64,000 nt of DNA, from the NCBI GenBank assembly GCA_964035015.1, contig OZ036013.1, positions 9,999,866 through 10,063,865 on the forward strand. Direction: 5' to 3'. Shown here piece after piece: positions 54,254-64,000 of the stretch; positions within the stretch are counted from its first letter, which is position 1; each line of letters opens with the position of its first letter. The notes beneath the pieces are model-generated. The model saw nothing but the letters and a program-made list of their open reading frames with translations. It was not told the origin of the DNA and ran no database searches. The translations under genes were made by a program, and so were the position numbers. This DNA comes from Corallium rubrum (taxonomy: Eukaryota > Cnidaria > Anthozoa > Scleralcyonacea > Coralliidae).

Positions 54254-54490
54254 ATACATGGATCACAAATCTCGACTGCACATCAGAATGATGTGTTCTG
54301 AGTTGGGATAAAACTTAATTAACTTTATAACATCAGGCTAAAGCTGCAGTTTTTATTTGCATTTTCATTTACATTTCTGAACTCATTGTACTGAATTCCT
54401 CAGCCTAATGTTATAAATTGAAATAAGTTTTATCCTGACTCAGAACGCGTCATTCTGATGCGCAGTCGACCTTCGTAATCCATGTATATA
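54254..54490. mobile_element. Foldback MITE nested in a hAT-like element
   Basis: ATACATGGATCACAAATCTC at the left is matched by an inverted right arm ending CGTAATCCATGTAT. Arms of about 95 bp include TGATGTGTTCTGAGTTGGGA-like sequence. Confidence 0.8.
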
Positions 54491-54534
54491 CAGGGTGGGC
54501 ACGAAGTGACATTTCTAAAGAAGGGGGCAGCATG

Positions 54535-55363
54535 CAGGGGTGCACATTACGGATGTGTGTGGGGGGGTGACACCCACCCAACAATTGAGAGTTGGTTGAA
54601 AAAGTTGGTCCCGAATTGTCGATCTGACTACCTTTTCAGTCCATCTTGACCATCCGGTGTGATGGTTTTGGGAACTTGATCATGAGGAAATGAGTTTAAG
54701 GAGAGATGGTTGTTAAACTTATCAAATAGGCTGATCCAGAGTATCCAACCATTCCGATTTCCTCGGGTGTTTATCCGATGTATTTTGCTTCAAAATCCCG
54801 ATGTGACCTCAATCGCAATACTGAAGAAAAATCCCGATTTTATAGATCTGGTCTTCAATTGGGATTTTTTGTATCCCAATAGAGGTCTGTTTCCATATAC
54901 CTGAGAAAGTACTTGTTTTAGGGCTGTACTCCATAGTGTTGGCTCATGGAAATTCAAAATAACTTTGACAAAGTTTTAAAATATTTAATTTAAACCTAAT
55001 TCATCCACGATGATAACTTTAATTTGAGTTGGTATAGTATGGGATTTATCGAACTTTAACTCGGTGCGCTACCTCCTCTGCAGATGTTTTTAATTTATTT
55101 GCACCCCCTTATGAAAGAAAGAAGCTGGGAAATAAATGCCTGTGGAGGAGGTGTAGCTCAGTAAATATGTCAGTTTTTTCCTTTTTCACTGAAATATTCC
55201 CCTGAGCGTGCTGGAAATGGTGTTTCAGGGCATCCAAATTTCAAAATTTTCTCGAGGGGCATGCCCCCAAACCCCTCTAGATAGATCCTGATCTGGGAAG
55301 TTGTGTGCATAGCTTCGACACTACTGATAAAAAAAGTTGGTCCCATTTGAATGTGTGCCCCTG
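54535..55363. mobile_element. hAT-like element nested in another hAT-like element
   Basis: 829 bp with ends CAGGGGTGCACATTAC and inverse AATGTGTGCCCCTG. A perfect 8-bp target duplication GCAGCATG lies at 54527-54534 and 55364-55371. The phrase AAAAAGTTGGTCCC occurs inverted near both ends. No transposase coding is seen. Confidence 0.92.
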
Positions 55364-55717
55364 GCAGCATGCCCCGGAAAATTTTTGAAATTTAGAGGTT
55401 TTGAAATGCCATTTCCTGCATTTTAGGGAAAGAATTTGTACAATTCTGAAGATTACATAAATACGAGAATTAAATATTTACATTATTTTTTTGGAGGATT
55501 GCAGCAAACATTTTAGTCAGTTTGATTATGTATTTATTGTGCATACAAGTGCATTAGGGAGAATAGCATGTGGTATAGATTTTTTAGTCACGAGTACACA
55601 AATCATGCATGGAAAATGTGTGGCCAGGCCACGGACTAGCATTGGAGATTAGTAGAATAACGAATGAAATCATTGCTGTGGATTGGTCGGGCTTGAGCCC
55701 AGCCTGGTGAAATAAAA

Positions 55718-55848
55718 AGAAAATTACACGCTGGCTTGAAGATATGAATTTTATCTTCTCGTGGTAACAATATTTTACTCATTCGTAAAATATTTTCTTC
55801 ACCACTCAAAGATAAAATCAGTATCTTCACACCACTGTGTAATATCCT
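55718..55848. repeat. Short foldback MITE
   Basis: ATTACACGCTGGCTTGAAGAT at the left is inverted as ATCTTCACACCACTGTGTAAT at the right, around a symmetric AATATTTTACTCATTCGTAA centre. The 64-codon frame over it is a shadow. Confidence 0.8.
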
Positions 55849-56774
55849 CTATATATACTAGGAAAAAGAAATGTAGCACACCCTCTTCAAAAACTCAACT
55901 GTTTGGGGCTGTTCACAATTAAATATGTGATGGTGTTAATTCACAGATTTTTGACACCCCCCCCCCCCCTTAGTGGTGGATACAAGATTTTTGCGAGGGG
56001 GGTGACTATAATGTACTCAGTTGTTTCTTTCAGAATATTTGACAAGGGAGTGCATGTGGGGGGGGGGGGGGGGCAACAGGCAATACTTACTGCGTGGGGG
56101 CAGGGGAGTGCCGAGAGTGGTCTGGGGGCATGCTCCCAGAAAATTTTGAATTTTAGAGAGTCTGAAATAGCCTTCAAATCCGCCTCAAAATGCAGGAAAT
56201 GAGTTTTGAAGGATATAAATTACCAAACAAAATACCCAAATATATGAATACACCATACCATACAAGGCATACATCATGTAGGGAGACATGTCGTCATTGT
56301 CCTGGACTCATGGGGCACTCAAATTAATCCTACGGGAGTTGTTTTCATGACACTTCATACCGCAAGCGCCAAAAATATTCACAACAAGAAACTATTTCTT
56401 AAAAGAAATAGCTGTTTCGTTCCGGTCAGTTGTTTATGAGGGGCTGTTTCAACAGCAATGACGAATTTTAGCTCAACTAATATTAATTATTTCCCCCATG
56501 TAGACTGACGCGACAATTTTTACTACGCGCCTGCGTTTCATACGACAAATTTAATTCAGACGATTTTTGTTTTGCATATAAACAAACTAGAAATATGCTG
56601 AAGCGAGAAGATTATAATAAAACTACAAAAAAATAATTTAAGCTTCGTCTAATAAAACGAACACACATTTCAGACGTTGTACCGTCTGATCATGACGGGT
56701 TACTCTCTCCTCCGCAGTCCAGAGGGCAGGCTCTATTGATTATTTCAGGTTTATTCGAAGTCGCATAAATTCGA
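55849..56774. other. Spacer with hAT-like remnants
   Basis: Contains a C-run (55956-55969), a G-run (56058-56074) and the module GGGGCATGCTCCCAGAAAAT ... AATGCAGGAAATGAG (56125-56205), all typical of decayed hAT-like elements in this window. No gene seen. Confidence 0.5.
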
Positions 56775-58386
56775 CTGAATTTAAATGTGACGTGCTAGCG
56801 GTCTCGCGATTTTCGTGAGAACGCAATTATTTTGGCAACGTAAATCTTCTATTCAGTAGCAATACTCTTCTGACCGTCTATAGGAGGAAAATAAAACGTT
56901 ACCAAAATAATTGCTTTCTCGGGAAAATTGCGAGACGCTAGCAGGGGCGGATCTAGAATTTTTTCCACCTTAGTCAAACCATTCCTAGGGGGGTCCGGGG
57001 GGATGGTCCCCTGGAAAATTTTTGAAATTTGGACCTCTGAAATGGCATTTCCTGCATTCTGACGGTACTTTGGGGGAAGATTTAAAAGTTTTAAATCGTG
57101 TTTTCAATAGCGCATTTTATCAAACCTGGAAGGTGTCAAATAAATTTAGGGATAAAGTGGACGTTTTATTATGCAAATACATTTAAAATTATAGAAAATA
57201 ACGGGGGGAAATCCAATAAATCGAATCTTAGGTAGCTGCTACGTATGCCCCCCCGACGGAAATCCTGAATAACATCAGAATGTACACATGCATAAACACA
57301 TTCATATGACAAGATCAAAGAATCATGTTACCAAAATCATTAAGCACTTTAGATATTTTGAATGATATTCCAGGCCACTGAGGGTAGGATCTAGTCGTAT
57401 GAGAAACATCAAGAGGTACACGAGGCAACCAAACAAAACTAATGTGTTCTCATGTTGTGCAATATTTACGCAGAACTGTCACTACCAGACATTTAAATAA
57501 TTCACGTTCGCAAGCGCTATCAAATTTACTAACCCATACAGTCATTCAGCCAGAACAGAATAATATTATAAACGTCGCATCTATATATAAGACTATTATT
57601 ATAATATACGCGTTTGATAATCAAAGGATTAGTTCGGCTCTGAACCGTTTGAGTCTGACTGCCAAGACTCTGAGAATCCTTTGACGAGTAATACCTTCTG
57701 GCCTTAGCCAGTGTCGATAATATTTGGCGTCTGACAACCAAAGGCTTAACGTTAAAACTTACCTACTGATCGGGACAATTGAATCATCACTGCTGTTTAA
57801 TTGAAGTGAATACTAAACTTTCTATCACGTTTGTAAAGTCATGTTCGAAATGTGTTCGAAACTGAAAGAGCTCTCCCAGTCTGACTCTTAGTATACATAA
57901 TTTATGTTCGGCAGAATCGGCAGTCTCGACAGCAGATCAGTCGGCAGACCAGGCAAGAACTACAAAGTAAAACGCCGCCAACCAATCAATGTTCATGATA
58001 AAGAGCTTCTGCGAAAATTCAACCAATGAGAATAAGTCATATAATGGTCCAAATCAGGCAAAAAAGACAACGAAATCAGGCAAACCAATGAACGAGCGTA
58101 ATAGAATTCGTTTTAGGTATTTAGCCAATCACCGCAGCTAATACAATAGCACAAATCAGGCAAGATGAAGAACAAAGCTAAGCCGCGCTCTGTTTACACG
58201 GCGCTGCGTGCGTATCCTAGAGTAACTAGATATTATGGACTTGGAAAGTCTTGTAGAGTGTAGCAGTGAATATACGGGAAAACTATAGAAAGAGATTTTT
58301 TTTCTGCGCCATTTTTCACCTTAGTCGTTTGACTTGTTTGACTAACGTTAAATCCGCCCCTGCGCTAGCACGTCGCATTTAAATTT
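56775..58386. mobile_element. Palindromic MITE split by a hAT-like element
   Basis: The left arm AATTTAAATGTGACGTGCTA ... CGAGACGCTAG (56775-56941) pairs with its own inverse and with the fragment CGCTAGCACGTCGCATTTAA at 58363-58386. Rejoining the two gives a foldback of about 190 bp with CAAAATAATTGC arms. Confidence 0.75.
56942..58362. mobile_element. hAT-like non-autonomous element (CAGGGGCGGAT ends)
   Basis: 1421 bp. Ends CAGGGGCGGATCTAGAATTT and inverse AAATCCGCCCCTG, with a second inverted pair CACCTTAGTC / GACTAA further in. The 6 bases CGCTAG flank both sides (56936-56941 and 58363-58368); 8 bp would be expected for hAT, so either two bases have changed or the termini are slightly off. 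It carries the shared module at 56998-57080. Confidence 0.82.
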
Positions 58387-59100
58387 CATGCAGCTGATTT
58401 ATTTATGACACCGCGGTATTTATTGAATAATCGCCAACAGCAAATCTATAAATTTCCAAGGCCAAAAGGATCAATATAAATTAGGTCAATAACGGACTAT
58501 CATCATTTTCGTCGTCATAGGTCATAGTTTAATTCTCGAATCAGAATAATCCATTTAGATGGGCCACAAATGAATGATAACGAACTTCTAGCCTCAAACT
58601 ATTGACATTGTTCATAAAATAGCTATATTTTAAAATTATTAGACACGCGTGAAACAGTGCGACTGACCTTTTGGAACGCGCAGTTGCCATACATAACGAA
58701 TGCATTCTCGAGTTCAACGAGGGGAAAGTTCCTACTTTCTACAGCACAAGATTGATGATTCGCTTCGCACGGGATTGTTTACGTCTTCAAATTACTCTAG
58801 ATCAGCAATATTTTCACTTCGTTTTGGCGTTTAACCACGCCTCCAACTAAATTTTTTATGCGGAATTTTGATTTCATTGGATAAGATCACAGTTATGTCA
58901 ACAACACTGCACTACGATTGGACGATTTTCATCTGTGATGACAGTTTCTTTTGTGATGTCAATGGAAAGCTAATACAGTAACAGTTTCGTTCCTGCGGGG
59001 AACGAAACAAAAATATTCCCTCATTAGAATTTCGTTCTTCGCCCCTACGCATGCTCAGTAGTGTCCACTCAAACCACACTTTTCATCTTCTTGTCCAAGA
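58387..59100. promoter_or_regulatory. Upstream region of TMEM30/CDC50 gene
   Basis: Non-coding and moderately AT-rich. A short palindrome TTTCGTTCCTGCGGGGAACGAAA is at 58984-59007. The promoter and 5' UTR must lie here; no TATA box or initiator could be fixed, so this marks position only. Confidence 0.35.
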
Positions 59101-62100
59101 ATGGACGAACCTGCCGAAACAAATAGTCGTAGACCGAAAAGTAAGTACAAAATCGCTTCAAAACGAACCCCAAATAGCCAATAAATAAAGCCTTAACCTT
59201 TCTCATTCCTTTCTTTACAGATTCTGCTTTTAAACAACAACGTTTGAAAGCCTGGCAACCGATTCTCACCGCCCAAGTGGCGACCATTTTCTTCTTGGTC
59301 GTATTCATTCTGTTTGTTATCCTCGGAGCGGTTCTTCTTGTTGCTTCTGACTCGGTAAGAATTCTTTAGACTCTAAGCTTGTCTTTTAAAGAGTTTATGG
59401 TGTAGTTATTGAGGAAATGACGGTCTTGTAAAGGTATTTTTATGGCTATTTTAGTATTATTTATAGAGACAAAATTTTGTTATGGCAGCTGGTAATAAAA
59501 TGTAAGTTATAAATACATAATATTCATTTTACTAGAATTTCTCCTTGTTTTTAGCATTATAATTTAAAAACAGTCCTTTTTGTCACGTTATATTCATTTA
59601 AATACTATGTTTGCAAAGTTTTGAACTTTGAAGAAGTTTTAAGTTTTATTCCCAAGTTGAGCCTGAGGGGAGAATATATACATGTCATGAAATATTAACA
59701 ACATTTGGTCTCCATAGTTGTGCTTTGTTTAAACCGGTTTGCTGTATGAATTTTTGTTTAAAATTTATATGAGTTGGATTTGTGGGAGCTCTCATTGACG
59801 AGTGAAATCATCTGGTGTTAGACAGTAAAAATATAATAAAGTATGGAAAATTATGTACTATTGTTCCCAGTAGATGGTAAACACCCTTGTTTCACATAGC
59901 CACCAGAAGAAGGCAGTTAGTTTGAAGCTTTCAGAAAACCCATCACATGATCACACTGTTGCGTCTTCCCATGTGAACTAAGGGACTCAACAGTCAAGGA
60001 CAGTCAAAATTAGTTGCTTCAGGTATTTAAACAAAGATCAACTTTGACTACAGTATCTGGATGACAAAAATACTTTTGTTCATCTTTTTGAAGATGCTAG
60101 AGCTTTTGTTGAGATGTTTCAATGCTCTGTTCGTGTCGAGATGGTTGAGAGTAAATGAATAATAATCAAGGTGTGACCACTTCAGCTTCAGTCGGTCAGC
60201 CACCAGCCATATTCTGTGCAAAATGCAGATATGGCCATCCACTGATTGCTCTGCATGGACATTTTGGCTGACCATTTGGCTGCAGTAATTTCTCCCTCAT
60301 TCTCACAAAACCAAGACGTAATCGGTTACATGTGCAAGGGAAGATATTTTCCCAGTCCCACATTTAGCCATGAGCCTTTTCTAATGCACTCTGTTTTGAG
60401 TCATTAATTACAAAATATCGCTTATTCACTTGTTTGTAAACTTCGAAGCTAATTTCTCAAACTGTCTGTATAATCTGCTTAATTAAGTACTTAGTACTGA
60501 ACTTATATTATGTTATATAGTAAATTAGTAATACCTGTTAATATTTTTTGTCATGTATTGGGATAAGTATTTTATATTTATACTGTGACTGTGGTGGGAA
60601 GAACAGTGTTTGTTCTACCAACCAGGAACTCACCATGTACCGAGTTACTCGGCTGGCTGGGTAACTATTGACCATTTTCTATTGACCATTTTGCATATGG
60701 TTATGCCAGTGAGGTTGTTACAATGTATTGTACAAGCCAGAGTACAACTTTTCTTCTATTTAAGTTTTATTTACAGTACTTTTCTTTTCAAGTTGTTAAT
60801 AAGTTGACCAAAACCTGGGTTGGTCTGACATAATGTCAGACCAAGTTTTTGGAATTATATTGCACTCTCAACCTCATCCCCAGGGCATTTTGCCTCCACG
60901 TTGGGAGGTCGGTGAAAATGGCCCTGGCATCGGCTGGTCACGTGACACCCAGAATTTTGGGGTGTTTTGGCAAGAAAATTTATGCGGTCTTTGTGTTTCA
61001 TTTTTGTACAATACGTATACATGAATAATAAATAATAAATAGTTAACGCTCTGCCAAATCACTCATGTGAACCTTTATCATAAATACAACTGGCTAGCAT
61101 TATTCATCATGATACTCCCCACGATTATCCAGGATACATTTAAATGTCGGGAAGAAACATATATCTAATGTTGTTCTTGACTTTAACCAAAGCTATCGTT
61201 ACAATTCTTTGGATGAACTTCGCAGAGTGGATTTATTGCAATTCATATTTTGATGAATAAATTACACTGTATCTGAATTAATCAAGTTTTTAAACCGGCC
61301 AATCCGATTATAGAATCGACCAGCCGATGCCAGGGCCATTTTCGCCGACCTCCCAACGTGGAGGCAAAATGCCCTGGGGACGAGGTTGATTGCACTCTGT
61401 GCAGCTCAAATTTCAAGCATGAATCATATCATGTGATCTATTTAAGACAGGTCGGGGTCATTATAATTAAATGGTTGTTTTGCAGTTTACTATATAGTGA
61501 TGTAGATGAGAGCATGGATCTGGGAAATGGGGTACATTTAGAGATTGTTAGAAAGTTTTGTTACCTGGGGGATATGCTGAATGGGTGTGGAGGAGTGAAT
61601 TCAGCTTCTGTGGTGAGGGTGCATTGTGCGTCGGGGAAGTTTAAAGAGTTGTCTGGGATCTTGACAAGGAAGAAAGTGTCATTAAAGCTAAAGGGGAAAC
61701 TGTACAGGTGACGTGTGTGAGGAGTGCTATGGTGTATGGAAGTGAGACATGGGCCATGACTGCAGAGCAGAGGGGGAGATTGGAGCGGACAGAGATGTAA
61801 GGTTTAGTGGAAGGTGGGAACAAATAAAGGCCTGACATTCAGGTTATCAGAGATGAGGATGGTGCAATGGATGTATGGTGTATTGCTAAAGGATAGAGTG
61901 CCGCGTGTGGAGCTGAGGGAAAGAATGGGGATTGAGTTGGTGTCTGATGTCATAAAGCAACTGGTTGAGATGGTTGGGACATGTGCTGCGGAAAGACGAT
62001 GGTGACTGGGTGAAGAAGAGCATGCCACTCGAGGTGGAAGGTACAAGAGGACGAGGAAGGCCGAGGATGACATGGAGTCAGGCAGTGGAAAGGGATATGC

Positions 62101-62778
62101 GAGATTGTGGGTTGAAAAGAGAGGATGCTCCGGAGAGAGAGAAGTGGAGGAAACTGTTGTGGGGAGCCACCGGCCAACCCCTGTGTAAGTAGGGAAAATG
62201 GCTGTAAAACGATTGCTTCGGATTGCAGTTTACAGGGAACAATAGTATTTGGGTAGCTAAATTAAGTATTGTACAAATCTTGTCAACTACAGCACTTGGA
62301 CCCTCGCTATAACACCGTAGTTGGGGCCCTTTGGGCCTGTTTATATGGCGGTGAGTTACCCAGCCAGCCGAGTAACTCGGCACATGGATGAGTTCCCAGT
62401 TGGTAGAACAAACACTGTTTTTCCCACCACTGCAAGTTGCTTCATGCGAGGACTGGAAATCCACCTTAAAACAAAAAGCGGCCATTTTTGACTGGCTCAG
62501 GTAATAATCACGGTTTTACACCTTGATTGAACCAATGAAAATATGAAATTATATCACCATAATGATGCATCTTGTCTTTTTAATCCCAGGTCAAAGAAAA
62601 AACCATTGAATATACACTTTGTGAAAAGAAAGGGGAAAAGGGGAAAAAATGTGATGATTATTTGTCTGAGAATGCTGGGAACCAAACATCATGCAAGTGT
62701 GAATTAATAAAGTTTACCTTGGAAGAGGCATACGAGAAACAAGTCTATCTCTACTATGGTCTGTCTAATTTTTATCAG
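59101..62778 (+). CDS. TMEM30: TMEM30/CDC50 family P4-ATPase subunit, first three exons
   Basis: Exon 1, 59101-59140 (donor A|GTAAGT). Exon 2, 59221-59354 (acceptor TTTCTTTACAG, donor TCG|GTAAGA). Exon 3, 62590-62778 (acceptor AATCCCAG, donor CAG|GTAGTG). All phases agree; further exons lie beyond the window. The 121 residues start MDEPAETNSRRPK. Then comes the family hallmark SAFKQQRLKAWQPILTA at the cytosolic end of TM1, followed by TM1 itself (VATIFFLVVFILFVILGAVLL). The lumenal domain has a CxxxC pair, an N-glycosylation site (NQTS) and the signature VYLYYGLSNFYQ. CDC50 proteins are obligatory partners of P4-ATPase lipid flippases, needed for their exit from the ER and for phosphatidylserine and phosphatidylethanolamine transport. 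Paralogue (A or B) is not resolved. Intron 2 (3.2 kb) is full of mobile DNA. Confidence 0.95.
59355..60590. other. First part of intron 2 of TMEM30 gene
   Basis: AT-rich intron sequence; GAGTGAAATCATCTGGTGTTAG at about 59800 distantly resembles the 17.2-kb tandem unit. No other gene seen. Confidence 0.45.
60869..61388. mobile_element. Mutator-like non-autonomous element, short copy
   Basis: 520 bp. Ends CAACCTCATCCCCAGGGC and inverse GCCCTGGGGACGAGGTTG, arms about 90 bp. A perfect 10-bp target duplication ATTGCACTCT lies at 60859-60868 and 61389-61398. Same end family as 44373-45981. Confidence 0.9.
61495..62192 (+). pseudogene. C-terminal remnant of a LINE reverse transcriptase
   Basis: Frames in order: VRKFCYLGDMLNGCGG and LKLKGKLYR, then after a frameshift SAMVYGSETWAMTAEQ, then MVQWMYGVLLKDRVPR, and finally LRWLGHVLRKDDGDWVKK with GRGRPRMTWSQAVERD. 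This is the post-catalytic thumb and C-terminal region of a non-LTR element of another clade from those above. It ends at TAG (62190-62192). At least three frame breaks. Confidence 0.85.
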
Positions 62779-62825
62779 GTAGTGTACGACTTAGTATGTT
62801 GTGTACTGTAGGTCTGGAATATACA

Positions 62826-64000
62826 TGTACAGTACAGTCAAATCTCCCATAAGGACACAACTTCTCAGCTGAGTGTCTGTTTATGAGAGGTGTTTGCTTA
62901 AGAGAGGTGTCTGCTTAAGAGAGGTGTCTGCTTAAGAGAGGTGTCTGCTTAAGAGAGGTGTCTGCTTAAGAGAGGTGTCTGCTTAAGAGAGGTGTCTGCT
63001 TAAGAGAGGTGTCTGCTTGAGAAAGGTGTCTGCTTAAGAGAGGTGTCTGTTTAAGAGAGGTGTCTGCTTAAGAGAGGTGTCTGTTTAAGAGAGGTGTCTG
63101 CTTAAGAGAGGTGTCTGCTTAAGAGAGGTGTCTGCTTGAGAGAGGTGTCTGCTTAAGAGAGGTGTCTGTTTAAGAGAGGTGTCTGCTTAAGAGAGGTGTC
63201 TGTTTAAGAGAGGTATCTGCTTAAGAGAGGTGTCTGCTTAAGAGAGGTGTCTGTTTAAGAGAGGTGTCTGTTTTGGAGAGGTGTCTGTTTAAGAGAGGTG
63301 TCTGTTTAAGAGAGGTGTCTGCTTAAGAGAGGTGTCTGCTTATGAGTGGTGTCTGTTTAAGAGAGGTGTCTGCTTAAGAGAGGTGTCTGGTTAAGAGAGG
63401 TGTCTGTTTAAGAGAGGTGTCTGCTCAAGAGAGGTGTCTGCTTATGAGTGGTGTCTGTTTAAGAGAGGTGTCTGCTTAAGAGAGGTGTCTGCTTATGAGT
63501 GGTGTCTGTTTAAGAGAGGTGTCTGTTTAAGAGAGGTGTCTGCTTAAGAGAGGTGTCTGTTTAAGAGAGGTGTCTGCTTAAGAGAGGTGTCTGCTTAAGA
63601 GAGGTGTCTGCTTATGAGTGGTGTCTGTTTAAGAGAGGTGTCTGCTTAAGAGAGGTATCTGCTTGAGAGAGGTGTCTGTTTAAGAGAGGTGTCTGCTGAA
63701 GAGAGGTGTCTGTTTAAGAGGGGTGTCTGCTTAAGAGAGGTGTCTGCTTAAGAGAGGTGTCTGCTTAAGAGAGGTGTCTGCTTATGAGTGGTGTCTGTTT
63801 AAGAGAGGTGTCTGCTTAAGAGAGGTGTCTGCTTAAGAGAGGTGTCTGTTTTAAGAGAGGTGTCTGCTTAAGAGAGGTGTCTGCTTAAGAGAGGTGGTCT
63901 GCTTAAGAGAGGTGGTCTGCTTAAGAGAGGTGGTCTGCTTAAGAGAGGTGGTCTGCTTAAGAGAGGCACCTGGTCTGCTTAAGAGAGGTGTCTGCTTATG
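62826..64000. repeat. 17-bp minisatellite, continues past window
   Basis: Over 60 tandem copies of AGAGAGGTGTCTGCTTA (variants CTGTTTA, TATGAGTGG; an 18-bp GGTGGTCTG form near 63890-63960). It starts after CAGTCAAATCTCCCATAAGG, a phrase that looks like a transposon terminus. It lies in intron 3 of the TMEM30 gene. Confidence 0.95.

Larger units (their letters stand above)
54230..55708. mobile_element. hAT-like element with two nested insertions, right end lost
   Basis: The left end CAGTGGTGTAGCCAGGGTTG matches the (inverted) right end of the element at 33990-34806. The body continues at 54490-54534 (GTGGGCACGAAGTGACATTT) and 55364-55708 (to GGGCTTGAGCCCAGCCTGG). The expected right terminus is missing; sequence changes at 55709 next to another foldback. 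It contains insertions at about 54257-54489 and 54535-55363. Confidence 0.8.
60590..62440. mobile_element. Inverted-repeat-bounded element in intron 2
   Basis: GTGGTGGGAAGAACAGTGTT ... CGAGTTACTCGGCTGGCTGG at 60590-60663 is inverted at 62355-62437. The two arms bound about 1.8 kb holding a Mutator-like element (60869-61388) and a LINE remnant (61495-62192). No target duplication could be fixed, so this could also be two separate inverted insertions. Confidence 0.6.

Overview
The window looks like nuclear DNA from a marine invertebrate, most probably an anthozoan cnidarian (stony coral or sea anemone). The reasons are intron-containing genes with GT/AG junctions, single-exon GPCR and BTB genes, and a dense mix of Academ-, hAT-, Mutator- and TTAA-type DNA transposons with 2A-carrying non-LTR retrotransposons. 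No species is claimed. Most of the 64 kb is mobile or tandem-repeat DNA; host coding sequence is sparse.

Host genes. A rhodopsin-like GPCR runs off the left edge (1-724, minus). Three exon-like blocks of an unidentified plus-strand gene lie at 16146-16254, 17133-17227 and 34963-35292. A six-exon gene, phase-consistent at every junction, lies on the minus strand at 40189-43591; it encodes a zinc-finger protein that may itself be transposon-derived. An intronless BTB/POZ gene is at 53142-54071. The first three exons of a TMEM30/CDC50 flippase subunit gene are at 59101-62778 and continue beyond the right edge.

Mobile DNA, left to right. (1) A full-length, open 1268-codon APE-type LINE (1057-5058, minus) carries a 2A-like ribosome-skipping motif and a leader-like N-terminus. 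(2) A 7.7-kb DNA transposon (6018-13720) has ~0.5-kb inverted ends built of 22-bp tandem repeats. It holds a DDE integrase-like transposase and a convergent spliced gene for a HECT-type ubiquitin ligase. (3) A four-level nest: a LINE fragment (22.2-31.15 kb) is split by a 7620-bp Academ-like transposon with an XPG-type nuclease (3-bp target duplication CAG). The Academ gene is split by a 1501-bp CACTG-ended element (2-bp duplication). That element contains a palindrome with an intact tRNA-like cloverleaf at its centre. (4) A ~2.5-kb head-to-head array of decayed tRNA-like units (31.49-34.0 kb). (5) Many non-autonomous elements whose ends and target duplications can be read directly: TTAA elements, TA elements, 8-bp hAT elements and 9-10-bp Mutator-like elements. 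Several sit inside one another.

Tandem repeats include a compound tetranucleotide tract (15.0-17.1 kb) partly grown from SINE tails, an 18-bp minisatellite (20.5-21.5 kb), a 31-bp telomere-like minisatellite (37.1-37.4 kb) and a 17-bp minisatellite that fills the right edge. The most unusual items are the HECT/DDE transposon, the 2A-LINE with a cleavable leader, the nested insertions that can be read to the base, and a ~60-nt module shared by hAT-like elements with different ends.
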